DNA from: Cenarchaeum sp.
GTDB taxonomy: Archaea > Thermoproteota > Nitrososphaeria > Nitrososphaerales > Nitrosopumilaceae
DNA: 9,928 bases
Assembly (NCBI GenBank): GCA_007570915.1
Contig: RKSK01000102.1
Span: forward strand, 1 to 9,928
Reading direction: 5' to 3'
Positions 1 to 5,926 of this stretch are shown piece after piece (within the stretch, counting starts at the first letter, position 1; the number at the start of each line of letters is the position of its first letter). The position numbers and the translations under genes are program-made. The notes beneath the pieces were generated by a model. That model searched no databases, was not told where the DNA came from, and worked only from the letters and a program-made list of their open reading frames with translations.

Positions 1-1
1 C

Positions 2-88
2 GCGTTTCGCGGCATATACGAGAACCGCCTCGAGCGGCAGAGCGTCGTGGCCCTCGTCCACCAGGGGGCGAGGCAGCCGCCGGCGTGA
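2..88 (+). CDS. C-terminal tail of an unidentified protein (partial)
   Basis: An open frame enters from the left edge and closes at TGA 86-88, leaving 28 visible residues that begin AFRGIYENRLERQ and end RQPPA. The mix of charged and hydrophobic residues looks like genuine coding sequence. The stop is followed within about 14 nt by a TATA-like box for the next gene, as expected at the end of a transcription unit. The fragment is too short to assign a family, and the gene start lies outside the window. Confidence 0.4.
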   Translation, partial: AFRGIYENRLERQSVVALVHQGARQPPA

Positions 89-101
89 GCGGCGCGCAGA
101 G

Positions 102-108
102 TTAAATA
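102..108 (+). promoter_or_regulatory. TATA box for the 133-815 gene pair
   Basis: TTAAATA stands out in very GC-rich DNA, and its centre is 28 nt upstream of the ATG at 133. That spacing would place transcription start at or next to the start codon, i.e. a leaderless mRNA. No Shine-Dalgarno-like sequence lies before the ATG. The same geometry recurs upstream of 3064, 5432 and 5923, which strengthens each of these calls. Confidence 0.6.
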
Positions 109-132
109 CCGAGGCCCCGCGCCGCGCCGCCG

Positions 133-477
133 ATGGGCGCGCACGGCAATGTCCACATACCCTCCGAGTCCTGGCCCAACTGGACGTGGTACGCCCTCGA
201 GTTTGCCATAGTGCTTGCCGCCTCGATGGTCGTCGCGTGGAAGGTGTCAGACGCCATCCTGCCCGCCGTCGCCGCCGCCGCCGGCCACGCCGGCGCGCTG
301 GCCTCCTGGGAGGGCATCAGCATACACTCGCCCGAGTTTAGGGCGCTGGAGGCCGGCGTCGAGGCGCGAATCGTCACGATGTCAAACTGGGCGTTCTATG
401 CGATCGTCGGCGGCGTCTTTCTTGCGTGGTATGTCCTGATACGCGGGCTTGCGCTGAAAAAGCGGGTGCTCGGTTGA
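133..477 (+). CDS. Small two-helix membrane protein, function unknown
   Basis: This encodes 114 residues with two clear hydrophobic segments, roughly residues 17-35 and 84-104. Between them is a polar or amphipathic stretch (residues about 50-80). The protein ends in a basic KKR tail, which suggests a cytoplasmic C-terminus by the positive-inside rule. The N-terminus is rich in Trp and aromatic residues just before the first helix. The ATG start is supported by a TATA box 28 nt upstream. The stop overlaps the TTG start of the next gene (TTGA), so the two are probably translated together. I do not recognise the family. Small double-helix proteins of this kind are often conserved hypotheticals in archaea, and nothing here shows a catalytic or binding motif. 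Confidence 0.7.
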   Translation: MGAHGNVHIPSESWPNWTWYALEFAIVLAASMVVAWKVSDAILPAVAAAAGHAGALASWEGISIHSPEFRALEAGVEARIVTMSNWAFYAIVGGVFLAWYVLIRGLALKKRVLG

Positions 478-815
478 GGGCCGGCGTTGCGGCCGCCATG
501 GCCGCGGCCGTGGCCGGCTCGATCGCAGTGGCGCTCGCTCTGGGGACGGAGTGGGAGGGGCCCGGCGCCGGGCCGGCGGTTCCCGCGGATCCCGTCGCGC
601 CCGCCCCCGCGGCGCGCGCGGGCAGCACGCTAGGCGAGCGGGCCGCTCTCATGGAAGAGCCAGAGTGCCTCGCCGAGGGCGGCGAGTGGCGGTGGGTCAA
701 CGCGTTCTTTGAGGCGTGCGTGCTGCCGTACCCCGACGCGGGCAGGGGGTGCTCGTCGTCGGCCGAGTGCGAGGGCGGGCGCGGCGTGGCCGCGCCGGAC
801 CATCTCTGCCTTTGA
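474..815 (+). CDS. Secreted or membrane-anchored Cys-rich small protein
   Basis: This encodes 113 residues from a TTG start that overlaps the preceding TGA (TTGA). An in-frame ATG at 498 is an alternative start. Residues 5-24 are an Ala-rich hydrophobic export signal or anchor, followed by a Pro/Ala-rich low-complexity linker (about 28-50). The compact C-terminal domain has cysteines at 65, 82, 93, 99 and 112. Its pattern is C-x3-GG-x-W ... C-x2-P-x2-DAG-x2-C-x5-C-E-G. I recall a similar small exported Cys module, C..GG.W...C..P..DAG..C....EC.G.C, from bacterial proteins; the resemblance is from memory. The cysteines probably form disulfides outside the membrane. The last dozen residues after CEGG do not continue the pattern and are read from DNA antisense to queC, so the natural C-terminus may be missing. 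Confidence 0.6.
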   Translation: MRAGVAAAMAAAVAGSIAVALALGTEWEGPGAGPAVPADPVAPAPAARAGSTLGERAALMEEPECLAEGGEWRWVNAFFEACVLPYPDAGRGCSSSAECEGGRGVAAPDHLCL

Positions 816-1325
816 GAGGCCCTCGGACGCCGGGCTCCATATGCGTATGGGCAGCCTTTTTTTGGACCGGATGCCGTCGGACTCGCCGGCGTTGAGGGCC
901 GCCTCTAGCGCGCGCGAGAACGCGGGCCGGCAGTCGGGGTACGGCCTGTCGCCCGTGTGGGCCCCGTACGCCACGGTCCGCGCTCCGATGGTGAACGCCC
1001 ACGCCGAGGCGATCGAGAGGAAGACGGCGTTGCGCACGGGGACGACGATCGAGTAGTCAAACCTGCCGGGGAGGCGCGAGCGCGAGTCCGTCAAGACGTT
1101 GGTCCCCGCGTAGAGGCCGCGCATGAACGATATGTCGACTGTCCTGTGCTCGACGAGGCCCGCGCGCCTCGCGAGGCGGCGCGCGGCGCGGACCTCCTGG
1201 GCGGCCCTCTGGCCGTACGAGAACGTGATGCCGTGGAGCTCGTGGAACCCCGACAGGTGCGCGCACATGCAGACAGAGTCCAGGCCGCCGCTAAACACGG
1301 CGACGGCGCGGGGCCGGCGGGCCAT
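630..1325 (-). CDS. queC: 7-cyano-7-deazaguanine (preQ0) synthase, C-terminus lost
   Basis: QueC uses ATP and ammonia to convert 7-carboxy-7-deazaguanine to preQ0, the precursor of archaeosine in archaeal tRNA. From the ATG at 1325 the protein shows the PP-loop SGGLDS (residues 12-17), FSYGQR (35-40), VPVRNAVFLS (95-104), YGAHTGD (120-126) and PDCRPAF (130-136). Family similarity runs to GLSKAEMVRRG, about residue 179. After that the frame reads non-family, Arg/Pro/Ala-rich sequence to a stop at 630. The zinc-binding Cys cluster expected next is absent, and no minus-strand frame over 630-815 holds more than one Cys codon, so a simple frameshift does not explain it. The ATG shares one base with the stop of the homoserine kinase gene (TAATG), which argues against a longer start at 1361. 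The 3' part overlaps a convergent gene. Identity is fairly sure; functionality is doubtful. Confidence 0.8.
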   Translation of the reverse strand: MARRPRAVAVFSGGLDSVCMCAHLSGFHELHGITFSYGQRAAQEVRAARRLARRAGLVEHRTVDISFMRGLYAGTNVLTDSRSRLPGRFDYSIVVPVRNAVFLSIASAWAFTIGARTVAYGAHTGDRPYPDCRPAFSRALEAALNAGESDGIRSKKRLPIRIWSPASEGLSKAEMVRRGHAAPALALGRRRAPPARVGVRQHARLKERVDPPPLAALGEALWLFHESGPLA

Positions 1326-2251
1326 TACGCCCGCGCGGCCCCCCGCGCCGTGGGCCGGCACTCTACGATTCGGCAGCGCACGCGCGAGGCGGCCAGCCCG
1401 CGGCGCATCGCCTCGCCTATCGCGCCGATGTCGGCGCCCGCCGGCGCCACGGCGACTATCGACGGGCCGGCCCCGCTTATGGCCACGCCGGCGGCGCCGG
1501 CGCGGACCGCGCGCCTCCTCGCCGCCTCGAGCCAGGGCACCGAGGCGCGCCGCGGCGGCTCGGCGATCGCGTCGGCCATCGCCGAGCCGACGAGGGCCGT
1601 GTCGCCGCGGGCCATGCCGGCGACGAGGGCCGCGGCGTTGGAGACGTTTGCCGTGGCGTCCTCTAGGCGCGGCCTGCGCGGGACTAGCCCGCGAGAGGCG
1701 GCCGTCTTTTTTGGCGGGACGGCCACCTCGGGGACCGCGACGCAGCAGCGCATGCCGCGCGGCGGCGCCATGCGGACCACGTCAAGCGGGCCGGTCCGCA
1801 CGATCACAAATCCGCCGAGGACCGCGGCGGCGACGTTGTCATAGTGGACCGCGCCGGCGCTGGCCCGCTCGCCAGTGCCGGCTAGCCTGACGAGGCCGGC
1901 GGGCCGCAGGCGCAGCGAGAGGAGCCTGTCGCAGGCGACTGCGGCCGCGGCGGCCGACGCGGCGCTGCTGCCCATGCCCATCCCGACGGGGACGCGCTTT
2001 GTCACCCTCACCTCGAGGCCGCGCGCGCCGGCCATGCGCATGGCCGCCAGCGCGACGAGGCCGGCGGTGTTGCTGCGCGCGCCGGCCGGCACGCCGCCGT
2101 CGGCGACCACGCGCACGCCGCGCGAGGCGGACATGGACACGGTGACCGTGTCCCGAAACGCGTCAAGGGCCATGCCAAACACGTCAAAGCCCGAGCCGAG
2201 GTTTGCCGTCGTTGACGGCGCGCTCGCCGTGGCCGAGCGCGCGCGCCTCAA
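1325..2251 (-). CDS. thrB: Homoserine kinase (GHMP family)
   Basis: This enzyme phosphorylates homoserine with ATP in the cytosol, the committed step towards threonine. The 308-residue length fits archaeal ThrB. Near the N-terminus is the APSTTANLGSGFDVFG substrate and fold motif (residues 11-26). The GHMP ATP-binding loop VPVGMGMGSSAAS spans about 87-99, and the C-terminal GHMP motif ISGAGPS follows. The start chosen is TTG at 2251, which overlaps the upstream TGA as TTGA. The frame stays open further upstream, but that part only mirrors the GPN gene in another frame and has shadow-like composition. The stop TAA shares one base with the queC start. No separate promoter is visible, so the gene is probably co-transcribed from the promoter near 3036. 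Another GHMP kinase is possible but less likely given the ThrB-type N-terminus. Confidence 0.88.
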   Translation of the reverse strand: MRRARSATASAPSTTANLGSGFDVFGMALDAFRDTVTVSMSASRGVRVVADGGVPAGARSNTAGLVALAAMRMAGARGLEVRVTKRVPVGMGMGSSAASAAAAAVACDRLLSLRLRPAGLVRLAGTGERASAGAVHYDNVAAAVLGGFVIVRTGPLDVVRMAPPRGMRCCVAVPEVAVPPKKTAASRGLVPRRPRLEDATANVSNAAALVAGMARGDTALVGSAMADAIAEPPRRASVPWLEAARRRAVRAGAAGVAISGAGPSIVAVAPAGADIGAIGEAMRRGLAASRVRCRIVECRPTARGAARA

Positions 2252-3006
2252 TCGACCACCTCCTCGCCCATGTCTATGGCGCGCGCAAGCGACGCCCACA
2301 GCGTGACGAGGCCCTCGCCGGTCACGCTGGAGACCGGCGTGATTGCCGGCGCGAGGCCCGCAGAGTCGAGGCCGCGCAATATCGCCGTGGAGAGCTCGAG
2401 GGACTCGCCGGACGAGTCGCGCGCGAGCGCGCCGGCCAGCGAGGACGCGTCCTCCGACCACGAGACGGCCTCGTCGGCCGCCGACGGCGCCATGTCAACC
2501 TTTGTCAGCGCGTGGACCGTGGGCATCGCCAGGCGCAGGCGCACGGACTCGGCGAGGAGCGCGATCGAGACAAAGTTTGCCGGCGAGTTTACGAGCATCC
2601 CGTCAAAGAGGAACGCGCACGCGCGCTCGTCGGCGTTGATTCCCGTGGCTATGAACGGCCCGGAGGCCCTGTACGCAAAGAGCTCTATCTGGCCCGGCGT
2701 GTCGACTATGGCATAGTCGGGGTTTACCGCGTCGGCCTCGGCCCACACGTCGCCGATCTTTGAGGCGACGAGGTCGTTGGCCATGACGAGCGCGCCGTTG
2801 GGCCCGAGGCCGTGCCTCCTCATTATGGAGACAATGTCGACGTGGTCGCGCACGTCAACGTCGCACGTGTAGGGGAGGTCCTCGACGCCGGGATCCAGGT
2901 TGACGCTGGCGACAAAGGCGCCCGACGCCGTATAGTGCTCGCGCATCTTTGAGGCCAGGAGCGACTTGCCCGAGCCGGCGGTCCCCACGACAAAGATCGC
3001 CTTCAA
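2248..3006 (-). CDS. GPN-loop GTPase (archaeal ATP/GTP-binding protein)
   Basis: This is a 252-residue protein, close to the usual length of archaeal GPN GTPases. Motifs in order are the P-loop GTAGSGKS (8-15), NLDPG (36-40), the defining Gly-Pro-Asn insertion in LGPNGAL (67-73; GPN at 68-70), DTPGQIE (102-108), TKVD (168-171) and, near the end, SSVTGEG. The family forms nucleotide-dependent homodimers. Eukaryotic members help assemble and import RNA polymerase II, while the archaeal role is unresolved. TTG at 3006 is chosen because it puts KAIFVVG at the N-terminus, as is usual, and lies 30 nt from a TATA-like element. No ATG or GTG is close, and the upstream extension is unlike the family. 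It heads an operon with thrB and queC. Confidence 0.9.
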   Translation of the reverse strand: MKAIFVVGTAGSGKSLLASKMREHYTASGAFVASVNLDPGVEDLPYTCDVDVRDHVDIVSIMRRHGLGPNGALVMANDLVASKIGDVWAEADAVNPDYAIVDTPGQIELFAYRASGPFIATGINADERACAFLFDGMLVNSPANFVSIALLAESVRLRLAMPTVHALTKVDMAPSAADEAVSWSEDASSLAGALARDSSGESLELSTAILRGLDSAGLAPAITPVSSVTGEGLVTLWASLARAIDMGEEVVD

Positions 3007-3032
3007 GCCGCGCGCGCGCGGGCGCTGTTGGC

Positions 3033-3040
3033 TTATATTT
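3033..3040. promoter_or_regulatory. TATA-like element shared by divergent genes
   Basis: TTATATTT on the plus strand reads AAATATAA on the minus strand, an isolated A/T island. Its centre at about 3036.5 is 27.5 nt from ATG 3064 (plus) and 30.5 nt from TTG 3006 (minus). Both distances suit a TATA box with a leaderless transcript. No second A/T-rich element exists between the two genes, so the same box may serve both directions. An ATG at 3043 is only 3 nt past the box and is therefore an unlikely start. Confidence 0.55.
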
Positions 3041-3063
3041 GAATGGGCGGGGCCGGCGCGCCG

Positions 3064-4080
3064 ATGAGGTGGCGCCTCGTGGCCATACCGGCAAGCCTGG
3101 TCCCGATAGCCGTGATCGCCGTGCAGTTTGACATTGGGGCAGACGACGTCCTCGCCGTGGGGGCCGGCGGGTATGCGCTGGCCATCGGGGCCATGGGCGC
3201 AAAGCTCGCCATCCAGGGCGCAAAGTTCGCCTATATAGCGCGCGCGTACATACCCTCGCCCGGCTCGCTTGCCAGCCTCATGGGCGTGCGCGTGGGCAGC
3301 GAGTTCATAAAGTTCACGACGCCGATGTTCGTCGGGGCCGAGGTCGCCGTCATCTACTGGCTCCACAAGAGGGGCGTGCCGGCGTCAAGGGCGTCGTGGG
3401 TCGCCATAATGGACATCGTGACGGAGGTCATCGCGGCCGGCGCGATCTCGATCGTGGCCGGCGTGATCGCGCTGGCCGCGGGCGCCTTTGCGCTCGCCGC
3501 GCTCATACTCGGGACGAGCGTCACGATAACCGGCGCGTGGGCCGCGCTCTTTTTCCTCTCCTCGCGGAGGGTCTTTGGCGTGCCGCGGGCCCTGGCCCGC
3601 GCCGCGTCGGCGGTCGGCGGCGCGCGCGCCGAAAAGTACGTCGGCCAGGCCAACGCGTGGATGGGCGGGGTCTGCGCGATGAGCCGCGAGCACATGGGCA
3701 GCGCGCACGCGAGGCGCGTCTTTGGCGTGAGCCTTGCGGCGTCGCTTGCGAGCTGGGCGATGTACGGCGTATCTTTTGCGGCGATAACGGCGGGCCTCGC
3801 GCACGCCGTCGGCGCGCTCGACTCGATAATGGCCGTCATGGCCGCCAACGCCGTGGGCAACCTGCCCATAACGGTGGGCGGGTCCGGCATTGTCGAGCTC
3901 GGCGTCGCGGCGTACCTTGACGCAGTCGGCGCCGCCGGCTGGGCCGCCCTCGGCGAGGCGCTCGAGTGGAGCTCGGTGATAGGGTGGAGGGTCGCGACAT
4001 ACTATGTGCCGATCGCGGTCACGTGGGTCCTCCTGGCCAGGTTTGCGCTCTCGCGCTACAAGAGGGTCGAGCCGGGCTGA
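3064..4080 (+). CDS. Flippase-like integral membrane protein (LPG synthase TM / UPF0104 type)
   Basis: This is a 338-residue polytopic membrane protein with about eight hydrophobic segments. It shows the marks of the lysylphosphatidylglycerol-synthase transmembrane / UPF0104 family. These are R-x3-E-x2-K around residues 76-83 followed by TTPMFVGAE, the late loop GNLPITVGGSGIVELG (265-280), and WRVATYYVPIAV (308-319). Archaeal members have been linked to lipid-linked sugar or phospholipid handling; without an aminoacyltransferase domain, as here, the substrate is unknown. ATG 3064 is chosen over ATG 3043 because of the TATA spacing and because the sequence from 3064 begins directly with a basic MRWR and a first helix. 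It is coupled to the transporter gene downstream by a CTGA overlap. Confidence 0.75.
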   Translation: MRWRLVAIPASLVPIAVIAVQFDIGADDVLAVGAGGYALAIGAMGAKLAIQGAKFAYIARAYIPSPGSLASLMGVRVGSEFIKFTTPMFVGAEVAVIYWLHKRGVPASRASWVAIMDIVTEVIAAGAISIVAGVIALAAGAFALAALILGTSVTITGAWAALFFLSSRRVFGVPRALARAASAVGGARAEKYVGQANAWMGGVCAMSREHMGSAHARRVFGVSLAASLASWAMYGVSFAAITAGLAHAVGALDSIMAVMAANAVGNLPITVGGSGIVELGVAAYLDAVGAAGWAALGEALEWSSVIGWRVATYYVPIAVTWVLLARFALSRYKRVEPG

Positions 4081-5333
4081 TCTCGCGCGCGTCGCGGTTT
4101 GCAAAGACGCTCGGGCCGGGTCTCCTCTTTGCGTCCACCGCAATAGGCGTCTCTCACCTCGTCCAGTCGACGCGCGCCGGCGCCGAGTTTGGCCTGCTGC
4201 TCGTCGGCGCCGTCGTTGCCGCAAACGCCCTCAAGTACCCCTTTTTCGAGTACGGGACGAGGTACGCCAACGCGACGGGGACGAGCATCATAGACGGGTA
4301 CGCGCGCCTCGGGCGGCGCGCGCTCTGGCTCTACATCGGCACAACGGCGTCCACGATGCTCTTTGTGACGGCGGCCGTGGGGGCCGTCGGGGCCGCCTTT
4401 TTTGAGAACCTCCTGGGCCTCGGCGGGACGGGGCCGTGGGGAGTCGTGGGCCTCTTTGGCGCGTGCTGCGCGATACTCGCCGTCGGGAGGTACCGCGTGC
4501 TCGACTCGCTCATAAAGGTCGTCGCCGCCGTCCTCGTCTCCTCGACGCTCGCGGCCCTCGCGCTCGCCCTGGCCGGCGGGCCGGCCGCCCCCGCCGCCGC
4601 CCCCGCCGCCGGCGCGCTCCTCGAGCCGGCCGGCCTGCTCTTCCTCGTGGCCCTCATGGGCTGGATGCCGACTGCCATAGACCTCTCGGCCTGGAACAGC
4701 CTCTGGACGCTTGAGCGCATGAGGCAGACGCGCTTTAGGCCACGCCTGCGCGAGGCCCTCCTCGAGTTCCGCCTCTCCTACGCGCTCACCTCGGGCCTGG
4801 CCGTCGCCTTTGTCGTGCTCGGCGCGTACATGCTGCACGGGACGGGGCGCGGCCTGCCCGACGGCGGCGCGGCCTTCGCCGGGGCCGTCGTGGCCCTCTA
4901 CACCGAGACGATAGGCGCCTGGAGCTGGATCGTGATATCGGCGGCGGCGTTTAGCATAATGTTTGGGACCGTCATCGCCGTCTTTGACGGGTACTCGCGC
5001 GCGCTTCGCCGCTGCGCCGAGCTTGCCCTGCCGCGGCGCGCAAGCCTGCCGTATCCCGCGTTCCTCGCCGCGGTGGCGGCCGGGTCCCTGGCGGTCGCGC
5101 TGCAGTTTGGCGGGGGCCTCAAGGACCTCGTCGACTTTGCGACGAGCGTCTCGTTCCTGGCCGCGCCCGCGATCGCGGTTCTCAACTACCGCCTCGTGAC
5201 GGGCAGCCGCCTGGACCGCGCCGCGCAGCCCGGCGCGGCGCTGCGCGCGCTTAGCGTCGCGGGGATTGCGTTCCTGCTCGCGTTTAGCGCCGCCTACGTG
5301 GCAATCAGGGCGTCGGGGTGGGCTGCGGCCTAG
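4077..5333 (+). CDS. Divergent Nramp-family transporter
   Basis: This is a membrane protein of 418 residues with about eleven hydrophobic segments. KTLGPGLLFASTAIGVSHL (10-28) aligns with Nramp helix 1, followed by STRAGAEFG, YPFFEYGTRYA (54-64) and, in the position of helix 6, ALMGWMPTAIDLS (192-204). Classical Nramp proteins carry metal ions across the membrane using Asp and Asn of DPGN in helix 1 and Met of MPH in helix 6. Here the helix 1 site reads IGVSH and lacks both, while the Met-Pro of helix 6 is kept, so the substrate may differ. No ATG, GTG or TTG lies between the upstream stop and the conserved N-terminus. CTG 4077, overlapping TGA 4078-4080, best fits the length; GTG 4023 is the nearest conventional alternative and would add 18 residues. 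Confidence 0.78.
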   Translation: MISRASRFAKTLGPGLLFASTAIGVSHLVQSTRAGAEFGLLLVGAVVAANALKYPFFEYGTRYANATGTSIIDGYARLGRRALWLYIGTTASTMLFVTAAVGAVGAAFFENLLGLGGTGPWGVVGLFGACCAILAVGRYRVLDSLIKVVAAVLVSSTLAALALALAGGPAAPAAAPAAGALLEPAGLLFLVALMGWMPTAIDLSAWNSLWTLERMRQTRFRPRLREALLEFRLSYALTSGLAVAFVVLGAYMLHGTGRGLPDGGAAFAGAVVALYTETIGAWSWIVISAAAFSIMFGTVIAVFDGYSRALRRCAELALPRRASLPYPAFLAAVAAGSLAVALQFGGGLKDLVDFATSVSFLAAPAIAVLNYRLVTGSRLDRAAQPGAALRALSVAGIAFLLAFSAAYVAIRASGWAAA

Positions 5334-5354
5334 GCGGCAGGCGGGGCATCCCGG

Positions 5355-5395
5355 CTGCGATCCAGATCGCAGGTGCGTGATCGCAGCGGATCCGC
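5355..5395. repeat. Dyad repeats beside a TATA box, candidate operator
   Basis: CTGCGATC (5355-5362) and its perfect reverse complement GATCGCAG (5365-5372) are separated by only CA. A second GATCGCAG follows at 5379-5386, and it runs into the 10-base palindrome GCGGATCCGC (5386-5395). The cluster ends 5 nt before the TATA box at 5401. A two-base loop makes a poor RNA hairpin, so a binding site for a dimeric regulator is more likely than a terminator of the transporter gene, although a dual role is possible. Confidence 0.45.
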
Positions 5396-5400
5396 GACGC

Positions 5401-5406
5401 TTAATA
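5401..5406 (+). promoter_or_regulatory. TATA box for the 5432 gene
   Basis: TTAATA is the only A/T-rich stretch in the 98-nt gap and is centred 28 nt before ATG 5432. The spacing predicts a leaderless transcript starting at that ATG and supports it over the in-frame ATG 18 codons downstream. Confidence 0.55.
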
Positions 5407-5431
5407 GCCGGGCCGGCGCGCGCGGGGGCGC

Positions 5432-5926
5432 ATGGCGGCGGGGGAAGATGGCGATCGGCGCGGCAAAGATCGCGGAGCTGAGGGCATGTACGCGCTAGTC
5501 GGCGAGCTCATAGAGGCATACGCCCGAATGGGCAGCGCCATAACGGAGTACCTTGTGGACGCGATCGGCCCGCCCAAAGGCGGCAAGGACGCGCTGCGCG
5601 AGGCCATAGGAAACGGCCAGGCCCGCGACAGGCTGCTGGCCCAATACGGCGAAAGCCTGGGCCTTGGGATCAAGTACTCGCACATTGGCGTGCTGCGAAA
5701 GGCAAGAAACTTGCTGGCCCACAACATTGTGCATGTGGGCAAGGAGGAGGTCATGACGCTAAGGGAGGGGCACGAGACCCGCTTTGGGCGGGGAGACCTG
5801 CGGAGGCACGTCTCGGACGCGCGCGAGATTACCATGAGGCTCAAGTCGCCGGGGGGCGGGCGTGGGCCGGCCGGGTTGCCCTCCAAAGGCTTTAATGCTG
5901 CGGGCCCCCAGGGGGGCGCAAGATGA
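5432..5926 (+). CDS. Small helical protein with HEPN-like RNxxxH motif, unknown function
   Basis: This encodes 164 residues. Residues 19-45 and 52-80 look like amphipathic helices, and residues 84-101 contain GVLRKARNLLAHNIV. The segment R92-N93-L-L-A-H97 matches the R-x4-6-H signature used by HEPN ribonucleases and HEPN antitoxin or abortive-infection proteins, where R and H lie on neighbouring turns of a late helix. The match is a short motif in a helical context, so HEPN membership is a hypothesis. The C-terminal 25 residues are Gly/Pro-rich and probably disordered. The N-terminus (1-18) is polar and basic. The gene overlaps the next one by ATGA, which indicates co-translation. It sits behind its own TATA box and an adjacent dyad repeat, so it may be autoregulated. 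If not HEPN, it is simply a conserved helical hypothetical. Confidence 0.6.
   Translation: MAAGEDGDRRGKDRGAEGMYALVGELIEAYARMGSAITEYLVDAIGPPKGGKDALREAIGNGQARDRLLAQYGESLGLGIKYSHIGVLRKARNLLAHNIVHVGKEEVMTLREGHETRFGRGDLRRHVSDAREITMRLKSPGGGRGPAGLPSKGFNAAGPQGGAR
5891..5896 (+). promoter_or_regulatory. Possible internal TATA box for the 5923 gene
   Basis: TTTAAT lies inside the 3' end of the first gene and is centred about 29.5 nt before ATG 5923, the same geometry as the other promoters in the window. The second gene could therefore be transcribed alone as a leaderless mRNA as well as with its partner. It is also ordinary codons (Gly-Phe-Asn), so chance is a real alternative. Confidence 0.35.

Noticed and set aside
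957..1890. Long plus-strand open frames opposite queC and thrB
   Set aside because: They are antisense shadows: Arg/Ala/Pro-rich composition, no domain motifs, and the minus strand carries clear QueC and GHMP motifs. Open frames of this length are expected on both strands of very GC-rich DNA.
2252..2461. N-terminal extension of the homoserine kinase frame
   Set aside because: It overlaps the GPN C-terminus in another frame and is Arg/Gly-rich; the TTGA overlap at 2251 gives a normal ThrB length.
3008..3022. CG dinucleotide run between the GPN start and the TATA element as a regulatory Z-DNA site
   Set aside because: Short alternating CG runs recur throughout this GC-rich window, so this one carries no specific support.
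3007..3366. N-terminal extension of the GPN GTPase frame beyond TTG 3006
   Set aside because: The extra 120 residues are antisense to the flippase gene, are unlike the family, and would carry the frame through the divergent promoter.
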